From Selaginella moellendorffii (Eukaryota > Streptophyta > Lycopodiopsida > Selaginellales > Selaginellaceae), in NCBI RefSeq assembly GCF_000143415.4, contig NW_003314271.1:2008694-2072693 (forward strand): a DNA stretch of 64,000 bases, read 5' to 3'. Below, piece after piece: positions 23,201-32,203 of this stretch. The notes under the pieces were generated by a model. The model was not told where the DNA came from. It saw only the letters and a program-made list of their open reading frames with translations, and searched no databases. The position numbers and the translations under genes were made by a program. Position 1 is the first letter of the stretch; each line of letters starts with the position of its first letter.

Positions 23201-25862
23201 CAGTTGTACTCGACAACGCATTTGCCCTTGGAGTCGGAAGCAGGTGACCCACCCGCTATTGCGTTGAAGACCCAGCTGAGCATTTCCCATGCTGCACCTG
23301 GAGCTTTCTCTGGATTCGAAAGCTCCATAGCCGTCTTCAGTTCCTCAGGCATGGGTAAATTGACCTCCCTCAGATCAATTCGATCGGCCTTGTCGAACGA
23401 AGCTGGGAAGTCACTCCAGTCCCACTCTGCTGCAGGACCAATAACAAGGGTGAGTGTGAAGATGCGGACATTCGTCGGTACCTTCTTCTTAGCCATTATC
23501 CCATGGATCTCCTGCATCTCCTTGCCTTTCAACCGAGCCTTCACCTCGTTCAAGGCCTTCCAGAACTTGTGATAGGATTCGGAGTCGTAGATCATATAGC
23601 GGACTGAAGATTCCACCTCCGCAAGTCCCACTATTAAGTCAATGATGGAGCTGACTTCGTCTGCATGAGTGATCTCCTCGTTTGTGAAGTCCATCACACA
23701 AAAGATGTTCTTGACCTGCTCATCTCCGCGGGAAACGATGCTCCTCCACCTTTGATCCTCATCCGAATTCACGTATACCTGGTAAGGTTCTCGATAGGCC
23801 TCTGCTGCGGGGTCGAGCTGTTTCTGAAGCCGGCGGTCGACATCCCTCTTAATGAAATTTGGATACTGATCCAACTTCTCAGCTTTACTTTTCGTGGCAT
23901 CCCGCAGCAGATCGATGAACTTGGGGGCCCCCTTCACGTACTCGTCGATGTCTTCATTTGACAACTCCAGCTCTTCCATCATCTCTTGCATGGTGTCGAT
24001 GCTCACCCTCTCCATGGCCACTTGCTCGAAGATCCAATCCTTCAATAGCGCATGAGCTCTCAGAGTCGTGCACAAGTCCTCGTATGTCACAATATGGCCG
24101 GGAGTCATTTTGGTGTTGTTGAAGACTACCTCACCACATAGAAGAGCATTAGCCACTGTCAGAAGGTCGTCGTCGTCTAGAGACCGCGAGAAACGCAAGG
24201 CGTTGAGCTTCAAATCATTGGGCTTCCGGCCGTCCTCCACACCCATTGAGTTTAGCAACTCCCCGTCATGGTACCTCCTCAGCACATCTACCCATTTGTC
24301 AAAAATAACTTTTGTCGCGAGTAGAATGTTATGGATGCTGAGTGTGTCATTGACCCCCAGTGTTTTCGAGAGAAGACTCGAGAATTCCTGCAATGGAAAT
24401 GGCGTGAGGCCACATGCTATGCCACATGCAACGAGGCTTACCTGCCAGGCGCTAGTTGCTAGTGCACGTCCTTGTCCTGGTTTTTGTGGCTTCTTCAGTT
24501 GAACCCAGAGCTTCCGTGTTCGTGCCAATGTCTCGTGCAGACCCGATTTGTAGCACGTTTCTTGCTTGACATTCTGCGCGTGGGAGATGGATATGATAGA
24601 TCAGAGGGGCGAGTTGCCTTTTATCAGGCGGACAACTCTTGTCTTGAAGACTTTCTTCACCTCCTCGCCCACCATAATATCCACAACTATCTGTTGCATC
24701 GCCAAGCTAGAATGCTGCCCGGAGACGACATAGAACTGGATGTTCTGATCGTCCAACACCTTCCTATTGATCAAGTCTGGAAACCTCGTCTCGCCCTTCA
24801 TTGTTCGGTAGTAGGGGATCACGTCTGCGATGTCGGGTGTTACTGGACTTGCCAGCATCTTCTGCTTCAGTTTCTCCACCCACTCATCAGATACTAGCCT
24901 GTGGTTGTATTTTCTTTGGATCTTGATACGGCTCACGTCGATTGTATATACTTTGTTGGAATAGTAACAAGTACTATTATCTGCAACGATTTTTGCTGCC
25001 TCTTCTTGCTCTTTCTGCTCTTTGCGGCTCTTCTTTTTGGTGGGTGTAGTGTTCGAACCCGAGGCAATGGCATCACCGAGTAGCTTCTTTTTTGGAGCAG
25101 CAGAGTCGGACGTCAGCTTGAGCTTGACCACCCTTTTCTGCTTCGGGGTAGTTTCCAGATCGACCCCCTTCCCCTTTGCTTCGCAAACTGGAGGCACTCT
25201 CAACGGCTCAATGTTGGAATATAGTTTTTGAACATCACCGTAGGTGAGGTCCGTGGATTCCATGTGATCTTCATAGACCCGCAGCGTCTTTGAAATTGTG
25301 GGCCTCCTGGACAACCTCTCCCTAGCTCCCTCTAGGAATTCCTCATAGCCGCTGCCCCCCTCCGGGAAGCCGCTAGGATGTGCAAGGTGGATCTTGAAGG
25401 CGGACGCTGTCTCTACCACAAGTGCCAGTGCATATTCTTGCATGGAACTGCATGGAGTGTCTGTCACTTGGATGAGGATCCCCATGCATTCTTTTCTCCC
25501 ACCATCTGTGTTGTACAGCCTCAGATCCTCGCTTTCCATCCCGAAAGTCCAACTGGTGAGCTCCTCCCCCTTCTCTGCATCCACATTGATAGTGGCTGGA
25601 AGAAGAACGCAATTCCTCGCCTGTTCAGAAATGCACAACAATTATAGCTGACAGATGAAAAGCTAGCAGCTGGAAATAACGTGAGGCCACACGCCATTCA
25701 CCACTGCATCAGATGTCTTGAGGCTGCATCCTAAGATGGCGTGAAGCTACACGCCATCTGTAACCAGACTGCACTCGAGAGCCCAATCGGTGCATGCCAA
25801 TGTTGCTACTGAATGGCATGTGGCCTCATGCCATTTTCTACTTGGCCTAAAAGACTTACCAT
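20241..25862 (-). CDS. Transposon-borne multidomain protein: ParB/Srx-like region plus FCP1-like HAD phosphatase domain (13-exon model)
   Basis: My splice model on the minus strand has exons 25862-25860, 25620-24637, 24573-24442, 24387-23064, 23013-22927, 22888-22799, 22749-22606, 22536-22015, 21957-21943 (15-nt microexon), 21893-21786, 21738-21151, 21103-20820 and 20786-20241. All junctions are GT-AG, all phases agree, and the total is 1,609 codons. One in-frame TGA remains (22679-22681). Residues about 215-328 include YVVSGQHSSLAMQQI, which resembles the ParB/sulfiredoxin-fold signature motif. Residues about 1015-1070 are a run of Asp/Glu. Residues about 1200-1320 are Pro/Ala/Thr repeats (PLDxxxxAxExVxSxxPT). 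The C-terminus has VFDLNGVLFSH, LGVWTSMMRHNA and ILIIDDSP, matching FCP1/NIF-type HAD phosphatases; the second acidic residue of DxD is Asn, as in some plant homologues. The 5' end is least certain. The ParB assignment is by motif only. Confidence 0.6.
21104..21150 (-). other. Example ultra-short intron (47 nt)
   Basis: Donor GATG|GTAAAA and acceptor TTTCAG|AGTC join the repeat region to the HAD domain in frame (NIVD-ESRRRYCIVFDLNG). Other introns of the model are 33 nt (20787-20819), 47 (21739-21785), 49 (21894-21942), 57 (21958-22014), 69 (22537-22605), 49 (22750-22798), 38 (22889-22926), 50 (23014-23063), 54 (24388-24441), 63 (24574-24636) and 239 (25621-25859). Confidence 0.6.
21262..21358. 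repeat. Two palindromes inside coding sequence
   Basis: Copies at 21262-21283 and 21337-21358 are translated on the minus strand as EIACAHTPSD and EMACDHTPSE, inside the Pro/Ala/Thr repeat region. The copy at 21337 is a perfect palindrome (GTGTGATCACAC core). Confidence 0.75.
22568..22918. repeat. Intronic palindromes (22568, 22759, 22900)
   Basis: Three consecutive short introns (22537-22605, 22750-22798, 22889-22926) each contain one palindrome that fills about half of the intron. A fourth case is 24399-24420 in intron 24388-24441. Confidence 0.65.
25676..25834. repeat. Three palindromes in the 5' intron
   Basis: Copies at 25676-25697, 25736-25757 and 25813-25834, spaced about 60-77 bp, sit in the proposed first intron (25621-25859) or 5' leader of the large gene. 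Confidence 0.7.
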
Positions 25863-26234
25863 TTGAAGCCGAATGGAGGCGTGACAATCGAGGCCAGACT
25901 CGCTGGCAAATGTGCACTGTGTGTGCAGCGGATCGTAGCAGCAAGGCTACTCTGCCACTTACAGTTGGAGAGTGGCGCTGAAATCTCCCGGGACGCCAAG
26001 TGGGCTGCTTGTGGGTGGCGGAGTGGGCGGCGCAGTTGGCGGCGAAGTTACAAACTGGGTGTGTCTTGAAGTGGACACCGATGCACACGAGAAACCTGTA
26101 GAGAAGGTAGATGAGCGCAAATGTGAGCGTGATCGCGAGTGGGAGCGCGATGCAAGCTCGAGTGTGCGAGCGCGAGTACGATGCAAAACCTAACCTCACA
26201 CGCGCGAAATGTCACGACGGTTGGTAATCCCGCC

Positions 26235-26360
26235 ACGTCATCATTCCTCGGACTTGGGCACCACCATTAATTTCTGGATCGCCGCGCGCATGCATGCACG
26301 TGAAATCCAAAAGAAATCCGCAACGTCATCATTCCTCGGACTGCATGCACGCGAAATCCA
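26235..26360. repeat. Direct repeat, about 85-bp period
   Basis: CGTCATCATTCCTCGGACT occurs at about 26235 and 26321, and CGAAATCCAAAAGAAA-type sequence follows each GCATGCACG. Confidence 0.7.
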
Positions 26361-26848
26361 AAAGAAAGATCATGATTGGGATATCATTTAATACCCTCGC
26401 TATATTTATACCATGCATGATTGGATATTCCAAAGCATCTTGTATTTCCAAAAATGCCAGATGTTCAGCTAAATAAAGAATGGTATACAATGTCCTTCTT
26501 GATGACCCTACAAAGAAGCATCTTGATCGGACACCACATGAGACCACACGAGCCTTACAATGTTTCAGGGGCATTTGCCATAGATCCGACCGTTATTTTG
26601 CTCCAAGATTCTACAGTTTGGTGTGCATTGACCTTTCCATCGACATTGCAAAGGGACATCACAATCAGATGCGGGATCACAAGAAACTAACTTCACTAAC
26701 TCTGGTTTCACCAAGATCTACGTAAGGAGTTATGAAATGAAAGGACCCTCTCTATTGAAATGTGTTTATGGTCCTAGGGGCATTGTGACATATTAAAGGA
26801 TTTTGCATCAAGTTCTGTATTTGCATGTTTATCAAGCTACTGAATTGC

Positions 26849-26868
26849 TAAACCCTAAACCCTAAACA
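26849..26868 (+). promoter_or_regulatory. Telo-box-like motif
   Basis: Two and a half plant telomeric units (AAACCCT). Short runs like this are known promoter elements in plants. It is too short for a chromosome end. Confidence 0.5.
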
Positions 26869-27604
26869 TGTGGCAAATGCTGCATGAAGAAAGATGCCCT
26901 TTCTGGGCAAATGCTGTAAGAGGCAGATGCCGAGCAGATGTATCTCAGGCTAGCGAAGGGGACAAACGAAAGCTAGCTATAAACATGACGGGATGCAAAT
27001 AGATTACTAGGCTGGTCCTGCGAAAATCAAAAACCATAATTGAAAACATTGAAAATGCAAAAAGAAAGGTTTATAATATTTTTGAATTTTAAGCAACCAA
27101 AGGAATGTAAGTAGGGCATGTGTTTGTAAGTTTAAAAATGCCTCAACCACTTAAATTCCCAAGTAAATAAAGCTGTTTCTATTTTTGGTACAGGTAAACT
27201 TTATAGCGTGTGGGCTCATGCAATTTTGAACCCAAAAATGCACCAAAAAATGCTCGACTAGCATTATTCTTTGAATGGCGTGTGGCCTTATATTGCCATA
27301 AATGGACGTACACACACAGCATAATTATTCCTTTACACGGTGAATAATCTTGGCGCGGATCGCTGACATGGCATGGCAAAGTTCGAATCACTGACATGGC
27401 ACAGCTGGATCGAGGCAAGGACATGATGTGACAAAGTTCAACCTCTGACAGCAAAGTCTAGAAGCTACTCAGTTTGAAATTTGTCAGAGGAATCATAAGA
27501 TCTGGTTTGTCAGAGGATTTGATGTGACGTTCAAGCGTGTGTTATTTTTGAATTCTTGAACTCATTCCTAGGTCTATCATTTTTGTGCGCTGTGTTCTTG
27601 GTTC

Positions 27605-27780
27605 CACTGAGCGCAGTGAGCGCTGCTTGTGTAAGCGGCGTTGTGAGCTGTGGTTTATGCGTCTATGAGCGGTTGCGGCATTGCGAGCGCCATTGCGAGC
27701 GGCAGTTTATGCGAGTGGCAGTTTGTGCGAGCGGCGCTACGAGTAGTTGCGGTGTTGCGAGCGGCACTGTCTTTGGTGTG
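27605..27780. repeat. GCGAGCGGCA-type minisatellite
   Basis: Degenerate tandem units around TTGCGAGCGGCA / TTATGCGAGTGGCAG. It has no coding signature and lies just before the palindrome array. Confidence 0.7.
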
Positions 27781-27859
27781 GCTACCGCTTCCTCTTGATA
27801 TTCGGCACTTGTGCTTCCTGGTATGTTCACCATGGAATGGCTTAGGACCACATTTAGAA

Positions 27860-27953
27860 ATGGCATGAGGCCACATGCCATTAGTGGTACCACTAATGGC
27901 ATGAGGGCTCATGCCAATAGTGGTACCACTAATGGCATGAGGGCTCATGCCAA
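27860..27953. repeat. Array of alternating palindromes, 36-bp period
   Basis: Three 22-bp palindromes (27860, 27896, 27932) are separated by two copies of a perfect 12-bp palindrome AGTGGTACCACT (27883-27894, 27919-27930). A further copy follows at 28002. The array ends about 150 bp before the start codon of the transposase-like gene. Confidence 0.9.
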
Positions 27954-28105
27954 TTTTGTGAATGCGAAATTTCACGTGGGTGTCAATAGCATGTTTGAAT
28001 AATGGCATGTGGCCTCATGCTATTGAGGTTGTTTGGTATGTTATGATTTAGGTCATTCTCCAATCATTTTTTGTATGGTCTTAACTTCTTTTCTGCACTT
28101 TCAGA

Positions 28106-30746
28106 ATGGCCTCCGCAAGTGCGACGCATGTTCCCTCCGTGGATCTTAAGAACCGTGCTACATGGATTCAGGCAAAGGTGTTTCTAAACAACCCCGAGGG
28201 GGAGGTGGTAGCTGAGGGCTTAGCCACAGTTGTCGATCCAAGAGATGCGGTTGCTAATCAAGAATTGGGCTGGGATGATATTGGAGTTGCAATTTTAGAG
28301 GTTGTTGACACAGAAGAAAATAGTCTGACTATTGGAAGCATTGTGCGGTGGAAATTGAGGCACTTAGTGTTTGAGAATGTGAAGGATTCACAATTAAACA
28401 CCACTACAACTGATGACAGAACATCTCTTCATGGGAAAAGAAAGTACACCTTCCTAAAGCGCAGCCAAAGGGATCTGAGCAACGAACCGAAAAGGCAGAA
28501 AATGGCGATGGAGGTTTGAATGGTCTCGACAGTTGCTTGTTGCAAGAGGAGGTGCTGTCAACATGCTGATTGGGATGCTATTGAAGAGGAGAGAGCAAGA
28601 TACAAGACATTGTCCTGGAAGGCAGCTCGCAATTTTGTGTATGAGGCATTACGGTCATCTGTTGATGCTTGAGAACATCAGGTGGGGGGCATGGTCTTCC
28701 AGAGGGGTTTGGTCTGCATGAAGGCATGGAGAATCATTTATGGAGTCCCTCAAACCACATTCTACAGAATCAAAACTGAGTTTGAGGAACAAAGGGTTCA
28801 ACAGGCAGTCCATGGGAACGACGGTACTCACAAAACCAGGGGTCATGTTGTATATGGAGAGGCAATCTTCAAGAGGTTTGTCGAGACATGTAGCGAGCAG
28901 CAACCACATAAAACCCGCCTCTTGGAAGATGGAACTCGAGACACCCAACGAGTTCTCCCTTCCATGTATACCAAGGGGGCCATATTGGAAGATGTGAATC
29001 GGGAACTCTAGAGTAATGGCTACAGGAAGCTGAGCCAATCTAGATTTAGTAGATTGTGGAGCAACAGGTTCAGGGATGTGAGTATAGGAAAGTACTCCAG
29101 CTTTTCAAAGTGTGACGAGTGCACTGCTATCAAAATGGCTTTGTCGAAGAATTCTTGCATCGCTCAAGAGCGAGAGACGTTGGTGTAAGGAACCAACTCG
29201 CCGAGGTGTCGTAGGCTAAAGGAACCCCGAAAGCATGACCAAAATGACAAAGACTTCATCGGATGGGACCAAGTCAAAGATAGAGTCTGGAATCGAGTCC
29301 GAGACCGACTCTAGGACCGAGTTCGAGATAGAGTCCGGAATCGAGTCCGAGACCGACTCGGGGACCGAGTTCGAGTCCGAGTTCGAGACCAAGTTCGAGA
29401 CGGAGTCCGAGATCCGAAATCGGGTCCAAGACCGAGTCCGAAATCGAGTCCGAGGTCGGGCCCGAGATCGGGTCCGAGATCGAGTCCGCGATCGAGTCCG
29501 AGACCGAATCCGAAGTCGGATCCGAAATCGGATCCGAGATCGAGCCAGAGACTAAGTCCAAATACTAATACGGGTCAAGGGGTGAAAGCCCAAAGCGTGC
29601 GTCCCCCAGGGGGGGGGGGGGGGCTGCAGGGGGTTCCAAAAGTATAGTAGGGATAGTGAGGCCCAGGAACCAGTTTTGAAGGGACTCTCCAGTTGGGCTT
29701 CCAAACCGACTTGAGGTTGAGACTAGGACCGAGGGGCCTTGGGTGGGAGTGAGCATGGACTTGGCTGGTGCCGGAGGGGCCATCCAAGGAAGTGCTCAAG
29801 AGCAGCTCCCACTCCCGAAAGGGAAACCAATTGCGGTGCTCCCGGCTCATGTGGAGTGGTGCCCCACTTGAGTACCATGCGACTCATTGGTCCTCACCCT
29901 TCCTAAGGGCTTGGGCCTTCCTTCGGGATGGAAGTGGGGGGCGAGAGGTACCCATACCGGGCCGCTAGGCCACGGTGTTTCGCCTCGACGTCCCGAAGCA
30001 AGTGTTGCACTCAAGACTTGGGATTTAGAGGGTCCCATGATCAAGTCTTGTGGTACCAAGGGATGTTAGGCACCTGGAAGCTTGGTGTGCTTGGCTGCTT
30101 GTGCTTGCGGGGAGTGTAGCCGAACCTTAGTCCAGTCTAACCCGGGGAGGGGGATTGGGAGTGATTTGGGAATCTGTGGAAGGATGGCTAACACTCCGTT
30201 GTTCGTGCAGTGAGTAGCTGAAACCAAGTAGGAGCTGGTACCATAGGCGAGAACCTTGGCAAGGGAACTTAGCAAAAGCCAAGGCAGTGTTGGACGGATA
30301 GACGAGGTAAGCTGGCAAATTGGAAAAGAAAAATTTGTGGCTTACAGTTGGTTAGAAGGCGGCTCGACCACAACATTGAGCAGAGAAGCTGCAGGACTGC
30401 ATATTATTATAACAGGATTCTCTCCATGGAGAGACCTAACTCTTACCTCTGCATCATCCACGACAAAATGGACCAGAAAAAGACGTGCTTACCTCGACTC
30501 AATCCTGCCCCCAAGGCAATCTCTTCATCCATGCAGCTGCCTGTGTCTCTGTTTGGCATAATCGCTCATGGGCATGGTGCCCAGAACTATGGGAACTTCT
30601 TTGTACCTCTATGGGGTGGCGGGGGTGCAAACATGATGATTGCGTCCCTAGCAAAACACTTAAGGTCTCTGCAAAGTGCGCAGACTGAGCTGAACGGCCA
30701 ACCCTTGCATAAGGCCCTTGTCGATCGAACCCCATACAGGTTCTAG
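28106..30746 (+). pseudogene. Transposase-like gene, N-terminal part, split by a solo LTR
   Basis: Starts MASASATHVPSVDLKNRATW; the first segment (to 28519) ends at a possible donor, GGAG|GTTTGA. The next segment has ERARYKTLSWKAARNF, an in-frame TGA (28670-28672), then AWRIIYGVPQTTFYRIK (helix-turn-helix-like), QPHKTRLLEDGTR, VLPSMYTKG and FSKCDECTAIK (possible zinc ligands). A solo LTR is inserted at 29184. After it the frame resumes with YLCIIHDKMDQKKT and LPVSLFGIIAHGHG and stops at TAG near 30744. From memory, early-land-plant transposase-like proteins with a later GHTHxDID motif (DUF7869 type) share this order. That C-terminal catalytic half is absent here, so the copy is probably inactive. 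Confidence 0.65.
29184..30346 (+). mobile_element. Solo LTR, family A, inserted in the transposase-like gene (TSD GTTGG)
   Basis: Starts TGTAAGGAACCAACTC and ends TTTGTGGCTTACA, the inverse of the LTRs at 18084 and 35858. GTTGG precedes (29179-29183) and follows (30347-30351). Removing the LTR and one GTTGG restores the reading frame across the site. It contains a hexamer array (29270-29560) and a poly-G run (29610-29622). Confidence 0.93.
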
Positions 30747-30763
30747 CAAATCTTACTTAAAGT

Positions 30764-32012
30764 TCAAGGTGAACAAGCCGAATATGAATTCATCGGATTG
30801 TTATAACAAATTGCGAGGTGATGGCATGAGGTGATACGCCATTTGAGAGTGGTAGCCATTCCTATATGAGGTGAGTGAAATATTTATTAGAAATACCTCA
30901 TTCAATTGTGCACTTCTAAGTCTTGGTCCACTCAATACTAAAATGTTATTTAGCATGTGGCTTCATGCCATTGCTCTCCACAATCATGCATTGAATTTTT
31001 CTATCCTTGCATAATACTTCTCCATATATATAGCATGTGCGCACATGTGATATGGTTCATTAGGCCTAATATAGTGTGTGAGGTAAAACAAAGATGATGT
31101 GACATATGCATTTACCAATCACACGATAAATCTAATAATATGGCGTGTGGCCCATATTAATGGCACATAAACCCATATTGTGGGCTTACGTGCTTTATGT
31201 ACCATCATTCCCTTGCAGCGTGTGTGTTGGTTTCCTTTTATAACACAACGAACTCCATATTTTAGGGTGAAGAGCGTTCTCATGGCAAGCACAAAATCTG
31301 TAAGTGAGGCAGAAAAGGAGACGGAGAAGGAGATAGGTGAAGATGTAGAATATATAAGTCTTCCAAACTCCCCGTACTATACTCCAGGTGATCATTTTTC
31401 TGAACAAACGGCAACATTAACAACTATCGAGAACGCCCCAGTAACGTCAGAGACAACAATCCAAAGCAAAACAACTGACCTGGAGAAGGATGATAGTACC
31501 GCTGAGAGTACCAAAAAGGAGGTGTCCACTAGCGCTTAGGCTTATAATGGCGTGTGCCCTCATGCCATTTACTTGATCACCAAATACCTTTTTCCCTTTG
31601 CACTAGTATATCTTAATACCGGTCTGAGAAATAGAATGGCATGTGCCCTCAGGCCTTTTACTAAATCACCTTTGAAAGAAATGCAAGCCTCTATGTCGTA
31701 AAAAAAAGGTACTAGAGAAATTCCTTAATAATATGAATGTTATTTAGTTTCATGAAAATACACTAAGGGTCAAATGAGTTAAATGACTTCTCCAGACTAG
31801 CAATGCCTCTTGCTACACCTTCACAATTAGATTCGTTAGAAAAAGATAACATTGAATAATATCTAAATGTTCTCACCATTAAGTTATATGTCTGGCTAAT
31901 AGGAATGACATTCATCTTGGAAAGCTCACCACACGCTCAATGAACAAACAAATAGTGTGTGCGCGCATGCCATCGCTCTTCTTTAGCTTCAGATTCGGCT
32001 TGTTCACCTTGA
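30764..32012. repeat. 20-bp inverted repeat pair around 1.2 kb at the right end
   Basis: TCAAGGTGAACAAGCCGAAT (30764-30783) is the exact inverse of 31993-32012. Between them are the small ORF and seven palindromes. It may be a nested small element or a subterminal structure; no target duplication is obvious. Confidence 0.75.
31282..31539 (+). CDS. Small acidic ORF, 85 aa, unknown
   Basis: Starts MASTKSVSEAEKETEKEIGE. It is rich in Glu, Thr, Ser and Lys with no hydrophobic core or known motif; likely disordered. It lies in the same orientation as the transposase-like gene and may be a last exon or a separate small protein. A CTTGCAG at about 31218 could be a splice acceptor. Confidence 0.35.
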   Translation: MASTKSVSEAEKETEKEIGEDVEYISLPNSPYYTPGDHFSEQTATLTTIENAPVTSETTIQSKTTDLEKDDSTAESTKKEVSTSA

Positions 32013-32175
32013 CAATGAGATTTATTATACAACCAGATGGACTCAGTCTGGACACAAAGTCACTGCACTAGTCACCATGCCCCAGATATGTCTAGCTCCT
32101 GGACAAAAAACATATAATTTCACGTCATTTTCAAATACTTGAAAATTTGTACCTAGTCCCATTTTACTGAATAAA

Positions 32176-32199
32176 TCCCACTTTAACGAAATAGAGCTT
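32176..32199 (-). repeat. Right terminal inverted repeat of the DNA transposon
   Basis: Exact inverse of 19799-19822, followed by TGAG (32200-32203). Confidence 0.9.
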
Positions 32200-32203
32200 T
32201 GAG

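Larger units (their letters stand above)
25863..28105. promoter_or_regulatory. Divergent intergenic region of the DNA transposon
   Basis: About 2.2 kb between the two divergent genes without a clear ORF. It holds a GAGCG/GCGAG-rich stretch (about 26000-26190), a direct repeat, a telomere-like box, a second GCGAGCGGC minisatellite (about 27605-27780) and six palindromes. It is the natural place for both promoters. Confidence 0.5.
19894..31973. repeat. Dispersed 22-bp palindrome family, about 24 copies
   Basis: Consensus arms ATGGCRTG and CAYGCCAT around a six-base core of the type AGGCCA or TGGCCT. Copies that I read start at 19894 (eroded), 20185, 21262, 21337, 22568, 22759, 22900, 24399, 25676, 25736, 25813, 27203, 27275, 27860, 27896, 27932, 28002, 30821, 30950, 31030, 31140, 31547, 31636 and 31952. 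All lie inside the DNA transposon; I saw none elsewhere in the 64 kb. Positions include introns, the divergent promoter region, the 3' side and two sites in coding DNA. Confidence 0.85.
19799..32199. mobile_element. 12.4-kb DNA transposon with 24-bp TIRs, TSD TGAG, multi-exon cargo and palindrome repeats
   Basis: The first 24 bases (19799-19822, AAGCTCTATTTCG...) are the exact inverse complement of the last 24 (32176-32199). TGAG precedes (19795-19798) and follows (32200-32203). The uninterrupted gypsy C at about 42117-42133 shows the empty site: GGCTTGAGTAGGTTC. Contents: a minus-strand gene of about 1,608 codons (20241-25862), a divergent intergenic region (25863-28105), a plus-strand transposase-like gene (28106-30746) split by a solo LTR, a small plus-strand ORF (31282-31539), and about 24 copies of a 22-bp palindrome. 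Removing the nested LTR leaves about 11.2 kb. Perfect TIRs suggest recent movement. A 4-bp TSD occurs in a few superfamilies (Sola, Ginger, Academ), but the TIRs and proteins do not clearly match any that I know. Confidence 0.88.

Noticed and set aside
25747-26199. 150-aa minus-strand ORF at the 5' end of the large gene
   Set aside because: It reads through three palindromes and a good donor site, and has no domain. I treat it as leader/intron, though an N-terminal coding exon here cannot be excluded.
26849-26868. Telomere repeat
   Set aside because: Only two and a half units; no terminal array. It fits a promoter telo-box better.
27860-27953. CRISPR-like array
   Set aside because: The regular 36-bp period is made of two palindromes only, with no variable spacers and no cas genes, in a plant genome.
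19894-31973. Palindromes as transcription terminators or bacterial REP elements
   Set aside because: They occur in introns and coding DNA, have no T run after them, and the region is eukaryotic.
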